From an uncultured Thermomicrobia bacterium (GTDB taxonomy: Bacteria > Chloroflexota > Chloroflexia > Thermomicrobiales > JALYUS01), in assembly GCA_937968015.1 (NCBI GenBank), contig CALBSO010000001.1:1-36493 (forward strand): DNA of 36,493 bases, read 5' to 3'. The position numbers were made by a program, and so were the translations under genes. The notes under the pieces are model-generated. The model saw only the letters and a program-made list of their open reading frames with translations, was not told the DNA's origin and searched no databases. Shown one piece after another: positions 7,127 through 13,831 of this stretch (the stretch's first letter is position 1; every line of letters begins with the position of its first letter).

Positions 7127-7564
7127 GTGAAGGAAGAATACTTGCGAGCGGCGATGCTGCGCAGCATCCGGCCTTCGACTTTGGACGATTCGACCTTTCG
7201 AGGATTCGCTAAGGCTTCATTCCCCTTAGGCAACAATGAACGGTACCGACAGGCATCCCTCGATCTCACCACCCTGGCGGAGTGCGCGTCGCCGGTGCAA
7301 TGGGCATCCCACCTCTGCCCATCGGCGCGGCCAGGGAGCCAGTTCCATACGCTGACGCCATCAAACCGCCGCTTGTGCGACGACCTTTGGGGCGAGTACC
7401 GGCTGGAATGCGCGTTTCGCGAGCGGGAGGGCCTGCCCTTCGTGAGCCTGTCTGAATTCGAGGTGATGCGGGACTGGGCGGATCGGATGGACGAGCCGCA
7501 GGGTGTGGCATGGCCCGCAGTTCCCGATGACACGTGCGTGGAGGAGCATCGTCGAGCGATGTAG
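7127..7564 (+). CDS. Hypothetical protein, weakly supported
   Basis: An open frame of about 145 residues from a GTG behind GGAGGG (an ATG at 7154 is an alternative). The second half (YRLECAFREREGLPFVSLSEFEVMRDW) looks like real protein. The first 25 residues translate a short TTCGACTTTGGAC-type repeat (SIRPSTLDDSTF) common in intergenic DNA. The true start may therefore lie further in, or the gene may have been altered by repeat insertion. No family is recognised. Confidence 0.4.
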   Translation: MKEEYLRAAMLRSIRPSTLDDSTFRGFAKASFPLGNNERYRQASLDLTTLAECASPVQWASHLCPSARPGSQFHTLTPSNRRLCDDLWGEYRLECAFREREGLPFVSLSEFEVMRDWADRMDEPQGVAWPAVPDDTCVEEHRRAM

Positions 7565-7632
7565 ACTTGGGGAACCAGTGTTGTCGAGTTATCGAAGATC
7601 CGAGCATTCGATCCTCGACCTTGGAAAGGGGT
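7159..7632. repeat. Imperfect repeat pair AGCATCCGGCCTTCGACTTT
   Basis: A 23-base sequence near 7166-7188 (AGCATCCGGCCTTCGACTTT and the next three bases) recurs near 7602-7624 (AGCATTCGATCCTCGACCTT and the next three) with about 17 of 23 bases the same. The pair brackets the weak gene at 7127-7564. It belongs to the TCGAC/TTGGAC-rich simple repeats seen between genes in several high-GC phyla. Confidence 0.35.
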
Positions 7633-7638
7633 AATCTG

Positions 7639-7920
7639 ATGGGCAACAATAGTGCGCGGGAATTGCGCGCGTGGGTCAAGACGCAAGAGCCACGATTCAG
7701 CAAAGGTGACGCCTTCGGCCCCGCCCTCTCGCGGCTCACGGGCGGCACCGAAGGCGGGCAGACGACGCTTGATGCGCTCGCCAACACGACCGGTCTCTCG
7801 GCGCAGGATACGCGGACTCTCGTGCTGATCTACGACCTCGAAGGTTACCTGGTCCACCACGAAAACGACGAGATCGAGATCACCGAACGCGGCGTAATAT
7901 GGCTCATCACGGGCTCGTAG
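7639..7920 (+). CDS. Putative winged-helix small protein
   Basis: A protein of 93 residues from ATG 7639, with GAAAGGGG upstream; an in-frame start at 7534 would run through repeat sequence and is rejected. The stretch TTLDALANTTGLSAQDTRTLVLIYDLEGYLVHHENDEIEITERG has the shape of a MarR/ArsR-like winged helix: two helices, a recognition helix, then a beta wing. It lies among other small regulators of the accessory region. The target is unknown. Confidence 0.5.
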   Translation: MGNNSARELRAWVKTQEPRFSKGDAFGPALSRLTGGTEGGQTTLDALANTTGLSAQDTRTLVLIYDLEGYLVHHENDEIEITERGVIWLITGS

Positions 7921-7974
7921 CATGGGAGAGGGCGATGCCCGATTCACGCGATACACGGATGAGCAGGACATGGG

Positions 7975-8169
7975 ATGCGGCGGGAACTGAATTCGAGAAG
8001 CAATTGGTGGTTTGAACGTATGGCGAAGGCGGCGATGGACCGGACCTACTATGCGGGAATCGAGCGGGGTGAGCGCAATCCGTCCGTGAAGAATCTCGCC
8101 AAGATCACTGGGGCGTTGGGCGTGCCTATCGGGACATTGTTCGATGATGAATCCCCGCCCGCAGGCTGA
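7975..8169 (+). CDS. Short Xre-type HTH protein, degenerate start
   Basis: A 64-residue frame. Residues 22-57 (DRTYYAGIERGERNPSVKNL and the ALGVPIGTLFDD end) are a clear Cro/CI-type HTH half with the usual recognition helix. The part before it (RRELNSRSNWWFERMAKAAM) is a poor match to the first two helices expected there, where a LSQ-x-x-LA pattern is usual. An in-frame stop lies at 7960-7962. It may be a diverged small regulator or a gene damaged at its start. It is just upstream of the first Xre/RES module. Confidence 0.5.
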   Translation: MRRELNSRSNWWFERMAKAAMDRTYYAGIERGERNPSVKNLAKITGALGVPIGTLFDDESPPAG

Positions 8170-8237
8170 CCGCGCCGATCATCCGGGTGATCGCTCCTGC
8201 CTGCCCCTATCTTGCGTCGCGGCTGGGCGGATGCCTC

Positions 8238-8266
8238 TTGACAGACTTGACGAGGGCCTGTACAGT
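8238..8266 (+). promoter_or_regulatory. Promoter of first Xre/RES module
   Basis: TTGACA (8238-8243), a 17-base spacer and TACAGT (8261-8266). The -35 is perfect and the -10 matches at 4 of 6. It lies 24 bases before the antitoxin ATG. The inverted repeat ACGAGG-N11-CCTCGT covers the -10. Confidence 0.6.
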
Positions 8267-8272
8267 CCTCGT
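8250..8272. promoter_or_regulatory. Probable antitoxin operator
   Basis: ACGAGG (8250-8255) and CCTCGT (8267-8272) are perfect inverted arms around a CTGTACAG palindrome (8258-8265), over the -10 box. This is where an autoregulating toxin-antitoxin complex would be expected to bind. Confidence 0.5.
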
Positions 8273-8289
8273 AAGGAGGACGATGCGTT

Positions 8290-8901
8290 ATGTCAGCCGC
8301 TGTCGAGGCCAATCTGTCCGCATTTCCGGCGGGGGAGCGCGCGCGGCGCCGGGAATTGCTCGCTGCCTTCGCGCAGCTCGTGGCGGAGAAGCCGCTCGCC
8401 GACCTGCAGCGCGCCCGGGATGAACTCGCGCACCTGCCCGCAGACCCTGCGGCGTTCACCGACGAGAGCAAAGAAGGTGAGTGGTCGCGCCATGCGCTCG
8501 TCCAAGCGCGGGCGCGCAATCTTGCCCGTGTCCTGGAGGACCGCGCTCGGCTGACGGCGGAGTGCCTGCCCGCTTCTCTCGTCCAGAAGGGATTGGGCGT
8601 CTCCCGGCAGCGGTTGCATCAGCTCGTCAAGGCGGGGCGACTCGTGGCGGTGCTCACCAAGGACCGGCGATCGAGCCTCTATCCCGCGTGGCAATTCGCC
8701 GCCGACGGGACACCGCTGCCCGGCTTGGCGGCGGTGATCGCGGCGGCGCACGAGGCGGAGATGGATCCGGAGACGCTCCACTTCTTTATGGTCGAGCCGG
8801 ACGAGCGGCTGGGCGGCCGGACGCCGGCAGACCTTTTGGCCACTGGCGAAGGCGACCGGGTCGCGACCCTCCTCCGCTCCACAGGCCTCGGGCCGTTCTA
8901 G
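8290..8901 (+). CDS. Antitoxin of Xre/MbcA/ParS type
   Basis: A 203-residue protein with an ideal AAGGAGG 10 bases before the ATG. The first half is helical (leader with ERARRRELLAAFAQLVAE). A DNA-binding segment follows near residues 100-135 (LVQKGLGVSRQRLHQLVKAG and the Arg-rich turn). The C-terminal HFFMVEPDERLGGRTPADLLATGEG matches the toxin-binding domain of this family (formerly DUF2384). It is longer than the usual 120-150 residues because of the helical N-terminus. The RES toxin starts 2 bases after its stop. The pair forms a toxin-antitoxin module, probably autoregulated through the inverted repeat at 8250-8272. Confidence 0.8.
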   Translation: MSAAVEANLSAFPAGERARRRELLAAFAQLVAEKPLADLQRARDELAHLPADPAAFTDESKEGEWSRHALVQARARNLARVLEDRARLTAECLPASLVQKGLGVSRQRLHQLVKAGRLVAVLTKDRRSSLYPAWQFAADGTPLPGLAAVIAAAHEAEMDPETLHFFMVEPDERLGGRTPADLLATGEGDRVATLLRSTGLGPF

Positions 8902-8903
8902 GA

Positions 8904-9506
8904 GTGAATGGCCCGCCACCGCTGCCGCCACCACCCGCAGCGCTCCCTCCAATTGCTCCTGTGCCGTGGACGGTGGCGTTGTGGCGCATCCAGAATGGGA
9001 CGGAAATCGTCGCGCGCGCATACCCGGCACCGCGCTATCGTTTCGACGCTCCGCACGGCGAGTATCCGGTGCTCTATGCCTGCGCCTCGCAGTTGGGAAC
9101 GTTCGCGGAGGTGTACGGCGACCGGGCGCGACGCCTTGGCGAAGCGGAGGGTGGGCGCTATCTCGTCCGGCTCCTGCCGCGTGAACCGCTCCTGCTCGTC
9201 GACTTGCTGGATGTGCGGCTCCTCGCGTCGCTCGGCCTCGACGAGCGCATCTCGGTGGGCGACGACTACGCGACCTGCCAGACCTGGGCGCATGCGCTGT
9301 GGCGGGGATTGCCGAAGATCGCGGGGATCCGCTATCGGGCGCGGAAGGCGGGGGGCACGGTGACAAATGTGGCACTCTTCCTCGACCGGTGCGCTGAGAA
9401 CTTGGCTGGCTCACCGGATGATGCCCGTATGTTGGCGGAATTGGAGGCCATCGTCCTTGAAGCGGCGGACGTCTACAACCTAGTCGTGAAATTCCCGTTC
9501 CGTTAG
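8904..9506 (+). CDS. RES-domain toxin
   Basis: A 200-residue protein from GTG 8904, right after the antitoxin stop; GTG 8961 is an alternative. The RES domain takes its name from conserved Arg, Glu and Ser. Here YRFDAP holds the Arg, LYACASQLGTFAEVY holds the Ser and Glu, and LWRI marks the domain start. RES toxins such as MbcT break down NAD+ in the cytoplasm. The ORF is intact. The proline-rich start (GPPPLPPPPAALPP) is typical of the family in my experience. Confidence 0.8.
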   Translation: MNGPPPLPPPPAALPPIAPVPWTVALWRIQNGTEIVARAYPAPRYRFDAPHGEYPVLYACASQLGTFAEVYGDRARRLGEAEGGRYLVRLLPREPLLLVDLLDVRLLASLGLDERISVGDDYATCQTWAHALWRGLPKIAGIRYRARKAGGTVTNVALFLDRCAENLAGSPDDARMLAELEAIVLEAADVYNLVVKFPFR

Positions 9507-10021
9507 CGTGCCGCAACCATGCCGTGGTTGTTACCGCATCGAGGGTGCCGATCGGCACGATATTCGCTGGGCCGGGATAGAGGGCAGCGATGCGGACATA
9601 TCCCTGCGCCGAAGCGGCACCTGAGCGCATAATAGTGGAGACGCCGCCGGTGTCATCGTGTGTTCGTGGCGCTGCAGTATCGTCAGCGCGGTGTCGGCGT
9701 ACGATCATCATAGTAGTGAGGAGGCATCGTTGCGATGCTTGGGCGGCACAGACCACGGACTTCGCCGGTGCGGTCGGACCGGAGAGGGCGGCGAACCGAT
9801 CCCATCGCAACATCGTCGCGTTTTTCCTTGCAGAGAGGGGGCTGCTGGGGTGACAAAGGTCGGTTAAGAAACCTTATGCGACCTACTAGTAAAACTCCCT
9901 CAACGCGTCTACGCGCCGCACGACGGCGGATTGGAGAGCCCCCTCCTTGACGACGGCGCACATGCGTGACATTATGATGACATTCACCGGACGTTTTCGG
10001 TGGCCCGCATGGGAGGATACA
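9507..10021. other. Gene-poor spacer between toxin modules
   Basis: About 515 bases without a convincing gene. It contains a CAACCA-TGCCG-TGGTTG hairpin just after the RES stop, possibly the end of that transcript although no T run follows. A perfect 14-base palindrome GTGCCGATCGGCAC lies at 9545-9558. A plausible promoter for the second module is TTGACG (9947-9952), 17 bases, CATTAT (9970-9975). The stretch 9860-9900 is more AT-rich than its surroundings. Confidence 0.5.
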
Positions 10022-10411
10022 ATGGCGGTCCTGCACGCTTCCGATACACTGGTTGCCCAAGCCCACCGGGAGGCGATGCGCATCTCGCCCGCAGCGGGGG
10101 CGGCGGCGCTGCGCGAAGTGCTCACCCCGCGCCTCGCCGCGTACGTTACCGGCGTGGACGCGACGCGCACGGTGGCACGTTGGGCCCAGGGAGAGACCGC
10201 GCGCCTGCGCGCCGCCCACGCGACGCGCCTGCGCGCCGCCTACGAGATCGTGCGTCTGCTGGAGGGGGCACACGAAGCCCCGGAAACGATCCAGGCGTGG
10301 TTTCTCGGTATGAATCCCGTCCTGGACGATCGGTCGCCGGCCCGCGCCCTGCACGAAGGCGACCACGCGGGGGCGCGCGCCGCCGCGGTCGCCTTCCTCG
10401 CCGAGGGATGA
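10022..10411 (+). CDS. Second Xre/MbcA/ParS-type antitoxin
   Basis: A 129-residue protein from ATG 10022, behind GGGAGGA. The first part is helical (AAALREVLTPRLAAYVTGVD, then ARWAQGE) and fits a divergent Xre HTH. The C-terminal AWFLGMNPVLDDRSPARALHEGD is the recognisable toxin-binding domain. The stop overlaps the toxin ATG (ATGA at 10408-10411). Because the partner toxin is frameshifted, this antitoxin may now be free-standing. Confidence 0.75.
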   Translation: MAVLHASDTLVAQAHREAMRISPAAGAAALREVLTPRLAAYVTGVDATRTVARWAQGETARLRAAHATRLRAAYEIVRLLEGAHEAPETIQAWFLGMNPVLDDRSPARALHEGDHAGARAAAVAFLAEG

Positions 10412-11029
10412 CGCTGCACGCCGTGCCACCCCCGGCATCGCCCATCTTCCGGGTGGCGCGCGGAGACGATGGTCCGCCGGTCGATCCCTTCCTCCCGCCG
10501 TCCTGGGAGCGGGCCGACGCGGATGGCACCTTCGGCAATCGGTTCGACGATCCGAGCAAGGCGGACGGCTTCTCCGAGGAGGGTCGGTTTCGGATTGTCT
10601 ATGCCCACACAGCGGGAGGGGGCGTTCGCGGAGACGATTGCCCACTTCCGCCCCGACTTAGAGGCGCTGGCGGCATTGGGGGCGATCCGGGGCGCGCCGG
10701 AAGAGCCGCAGCCGCTGACCGCTGCGGTTCCCGCCCGGTGGCGACAACTGCGCAGCGTGGGCCGACTGCTCCTCGATCCCACGCTCCGCTTCGTCGATGT
10801 CGCCCATCCCGACACGCTCGCCGAGATGCGCACCCACTTCGCCTCCGTGGCGGTCGATCTCGGTCACCGGGACGTCGATCTGAGCACGATCACGAGCGGC
10901 GACCGCCGCCTCACTCAGCGCGTGGCGCGTTACTTCTACGAGCTGACGGACGATGCCGGGAGGCCAGCCTTCGCGGGGCTGCGATATGTGTCGCGGCACG
11001 GCGTGGCGTGGGAATGCTGGGCGCTCTGA
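10408..11029 (+). pseudogene. RES-domain toxin with frameshift
   Basis: Two frames together make a full RES protein. From ATG 10408, the first frame gives IFRVARG, FLPPSWERADADGTFGNRFDDP and FRIVYAHT, the N-terminal half with the conserved Arg. Near 10602-10612 the match moves to the next frame, which carries QREGAFAETIAHFRP with the conserved Glu and the C-terminal half to WECWAL at 11029. The shift corresponds to one extra or two missing bases next to CCCACACAG. It is either a true inactivating mutation or a sequencing error. The antitoxin upstream is intact. Confidence 0.75.
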
Positions 11030-11298
11030 CGGATGACCACTATATTGTATCCCGTTTTCCCATTATGATTCGATCTATGAGGATATGTCTTCTCCCCCTC
11101 CCTCTTCTAGCGGATAACGGCATTTATGCGACAAAATAAGTTCCGGCACTTCGCCTACCCTGTCGGCTCTCCATATTATATTGCGCGAGTGGCAGGGGAT
11201 TAGCGCCCGCCAAGTCAGCTCACTCTGCTTCACATGGCAACCACGCTCATCCGGCCCTTCATGCAGATAGCCTCGTCCGGCATCCACGCGTTCCGATA
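11030..11298. other. Spacer between accessory and catabolic regions
   Basis: About 270 bases, more AT-rich than the flanks, with no convincing gene. The gene content changes here from mobile-element and toxin-antitoxin genes to metabolic operons, so an element boundary could lie nearby. TTATGCGAC at 11124-11132 also occurs at 9874-9882 in the same orientation; this may be chance. Confidence 0.4.
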
Positions 11299-12300
11299 CT
11301 ATCTCGCTGAGACCGCAGGGAGGACCTCTCCGAGACAGCGTTCGAGCTGGCCAAGTTGATCGGGCGAGACGAAACGTAGGATCGGTGTCGTACACCCCGC
11401 ATCGAGAAACACGGCGATCTTCTCCGCTACCGCATTGGGCGATCCGAACGCCAGCCAAGACTCCAGCTTGTCTTCCGAAATAGCTCCCGCGCCATAGTAA
11501 TAAGAGAGGAACTCGATGGCTTCACGTCGCGCTCGCTGCGGATCGTCATTGATGTTCACCATGAGGTGCAACTGTGCGTCGGTGACCTGATCCTCGCGCC
11601 CATATTCGGCGGCATACTCGCGGATCTGTGCCCACCGCTCCGCAAAGACTGCGGGCGGCGTCCCGTCGGTCTGCCAGCCATCTGCGAGGCGGGCGATTCG
11701 ACGCAGCGCCCGCTCAATCACCGTCGGCTCGGCGTCATCGGCCGGGTTGACTGCGATGGTGATTGGAATACGCGCTTGCACGGGCTTCGGGGTCAGTTGC
11801 ACCTCGTCGAAACGGTAGTAGCGGCCGTGGTACGTGACGGGGTCGGGCCCCCAGAAGCGGCGCAGCAGCTCGATCCCTTCCTCGACCCGTCCAACGCGCT
11901 CCGTTGATTTTACGCCCATCGCGCGTAGTTCGGCTGCGAAGAGCGGCCCGGCGCTCGTCGCACCGCCATTGCACACCGCAAGCATCGTCCGACCACCGGA
12001 GAGGACGTCAAGGCTTGCCCACTGGAGCGCGAAGACCATCGGGTGCCGGAGTGGAAAGCTCGCCAGGCAGACTGGCCCCAGGCGCACACGTCTCGTCCGC
12101 GCCGCTACAGCGGAGAGCAGGACGATCGCCTCAAGGCGCGGCTTGGAGAGGAAATTGTCCCCGACCCAGATGGAATGGAAGAGCCCGGAGCGGTCCGCTT
12201 CCTCCGCCGTCTCCAATAAGAGCCCCGGTGGCATGCCGAAGAGTACCGCGCGGTTCGGCAAGCTTAAACCAAACCGTACCGGTTGTGCGCTGTCTGTCAT
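11299..12300 (-). CDS. LLM class flavin-dependent oxidoreductase
   Basis: A 333-residue luciferase-like (TIM-barrel) flavin or F420 enzyme. It starts RFGLSLPNRAVLFG. It contains IWVGDNF and the RTRRVRLGPVCLASFPLRHP barrel strand typical of the family. VTYHGRYYRFDEVQLTPKPVQARIPI is the characteristic segment of F420/FMN LLM proteins. GGAGGTG stands 5 bases before ATG 12300. It follows the M20-fold gene by 17 bases, so the two form a leftward operon. The substrate cannot be read from sequence; such enzymes oxidise or reduce small organic compounds. Confidence 0.85.
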   Translation of the reverse strand: MTDSAQPVRFGLSLPNRAVLFGMPPGLLLETAEEADRSGLFHSIWVGDNFLSKPRLEAIVLLSAVAARTRRVRLGPVCLASFPLRHPMVFALQWASLDVLSGGRTMLAVCNGGATSAGPLFAAELRAMGVKSTERVGRVEEGIELLRRFWGPDPVTYHGRYYRFDEVQLTPKPVQARIPITIAVNPADDAEPTVIERALRRIARLADGWQTDGTPPAVFAERWAQIREYAAEYGREDQVTDAQLHLMVNINDDPQRARREAIEFLSYYYGAGAISEDKLESWLAFGSPNAVAEKIAVFLDAGCTTPILRFVSPDQLGQLERCLGEVLPAVSAR

Positions 12301-12317
12301 CCCGACACCTCCTTCTT

Positions 12318-13520
12318 TCAGCCCAGATAGTCGAGAATCATGCGCGTGAGGACGTTCGCCTCGCTTTCGACGTCGGCGATCGGCACGAAATCCGTCCCGG
12401 TCAGCCCCGTGTCACCGCTCGCGCCGTACATCACCGCCGGCACCCCGAGCGCACACGGGCCGCCCGCGTCGAAAGTCCCCTGACCATATCGTACCGCCGC
12501 CTCGTGTCCGCGCGTCGCGACATTCGCCGCTTGCAGCGCGCGGACACCCGGGTCATCCGGCGAGACGAGCGCGGGCAGCATCGTCACGCCGCGCGTCACG
12601 GTCACGCGATACGGGGCGAGATCGCCGATCACGACTCGCACCTCAGCGACCGCCGCGTCAGGATCGTCGCCAGGAAGGAGGCGGCGATCAACCGCGAGGA
12701 AAGCGTCCGAGGGAAGTGTGTGTGGAGCGACCGGCTCGTAGCGGATCTTGTAGACAATCGCGTGTCGGCCACCGAGGAGTGGATGGCGATCCGGCCACGT
12801 CAATCGTCTCAGGCGCTCGATGACCGTGTGCGCGCCGTCGATGGCGCTCAATCCCTCCCCTGGCATGCTGGAATGGGTCGCCCCGCCCCGCACATGCACG
12901 TCCACGTCTACCCGCCCACGGTTGCCGAGCGAGAGCGCCAATCCGGTGCCGATCTGGATGATACCGAATGTGGGCCGCTCTGGGAGCGAGGCGAGGATCG
13001 CCTCCGAGCAGGCGTGGCTGCTGCGCCCCTCGTTGTTGATCGCCCAGTAGAGTCGTCCCCGCAGCGTGACATCCCGCTCCCGCAGCAATTTGAGCACGGT
13101 GAGCATCACCGCCTGGTGCGCTTTGTTCTGGCTCACACCCTGCCCGAAGACGGCCGGTCCGTCGTGGCCATAATCTCGCGCGTTGGCGACCTTGCCGGAG
13201 AACGGGTCGTCCATCAGGTTGTTGTGCTGCGCGGGAGTGTAGTTTTGGATGAGCAGCGTCCGCCCCGACTCGCCCGCGCCATAGCGCACGACAAGGTTGT
13301 TGCGCGGTACGTCCAGGAGATCGTATATCCCCAGCTTCACCAATTCAGGACGCAGGATGCTCTGGACATAATGCACCAGTTTCGGATCGTCCGGTTCCAT
13401 GAAAGTCTGGAACCCAAGCGGCACATCGGTCCGCACACGGGCGAGACGGCTCAGTGTCTCAACGAGATAGCTGCGATCCAGATGTCCGAGCACACCCTCG
13501 TGAAGAGGTGATTCACGCAT
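12318..13520 (-). CDS. M20-fold amidohydrolase homologue, altered metal site
   Basis: A 400-residue protein with the layout of M20/ArgE/CPG2 peptidases: N-terminal catalytic part, dimerisation insert around THSSMPGEG and a C-terminal GTDFVPIADV segment. The metal ligands are changed. The H-x-D motif is Tyr94-Thr95-Pro96, the bridging Asp is Gln131 (GQGVSQNKAH), and the Glu-Glu pair is Asn163-Glu164. The late His region reads TGLTGTDF. It is therefore doubtful that it is a standard zinc peptidase; a different metal, another reaction or a binding role are all possible. It is the first gene of an operon with an LLM oxidoreductase. Confidence 0.75.
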   Translation of the reverse strand: MRESPLHEGVLGHLDRSYLVETLSRLARVRTDVPLGFQTFMEPDDPKLVHYVQSILRPELVKLGIYDLLDVPRNNLVVRYGAGESGRTLLIQNYTPAQHNNLMDDPFSGKVANARDYGHDGPAVFGQGVSQNKAHQAVMLTVLKLLRERDVTLRGRLYWAINNEGRSSHACSEAILASLPERPTFGIIQIGTGLALSLGNRGRVDVDVHVRGGATHSSMPGEGLSAIDGAHTVIERLRRLTWPDRHPLLGGRHAIVYKIRYEPVAPHTLPSDAFLAVDRRLLPGDDPDAAVAEVRVVIGDLAPYRVTVTRGVTMLPALVSPDDPGVRALQAANVATRGHEAAVRYGQGTFDAGGPCALGVPAVMYGASGDTGLTGTDFVPIADVESEANVLTRMILDYLG

Positions 13521-13831
13521 TTGTTGCCTGTCTTATGCCTAACTCGATCGGAGACTGAGGAAGTACATGTCGCTGGGCCCTGGGCCGGGACACGAGCTTG
13601 GTCCAATGCTACCAGAGCATACGCCTCGTTCCCTCAGTCATGCGGAACATGAAACCGTATTCCATATCGTGCAGCGATACCGTGTGTTTTCAGCAAATCC
13701 ATGATATGCTAACGGTAGCGGAAGAGAACCAATTCAGGCAAGCATCCTCGTCGTTGCGCAGATCATGACTTCGTCATTGGAGATGTACTCCAATGTCTTG
13801 TCGTATTGGCAGCAGCATCAGGAGGAACCCC
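13521..13831. other. Divergent promoter region
   Basis: About 310 bases between the leftward M20-fold/LLM operon and the rightward peptide-transport operon. No gene is seen. It must hold both promoters. TATGCT (13705-13710) is a possible rightward -10 with a poor -35. A short TATCG-TGCAG-CGATA inverted repeat lies near 13665-13680. I cannot fix the operators. Confidence 0.4.

Noticed and set aside
7159..7632. CRISPR array
   Set aside because: There are only two imperfect copies about 430 bases apart, and no regular spacers.
8293..9813. 506-residue leftward open frame
   Set aside because: It is opposite the Xre/RES module, whose motifs are clear, and has low-complexity Arg/Ser/Pro content.
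9735..9950. Small rightward frame in the toxin-module spacer
   Set aside because: The translation is Arg/Pro-rich with no pattern, despite a GAGGAGG near its ATG; composition does not support a gene.
11904..13511. 535-residue rightward open frame
   Set aside because: It is the shadow of the LLM and M20-fold genes, which have family motifs and a good ribosome-binding site on the other strand.
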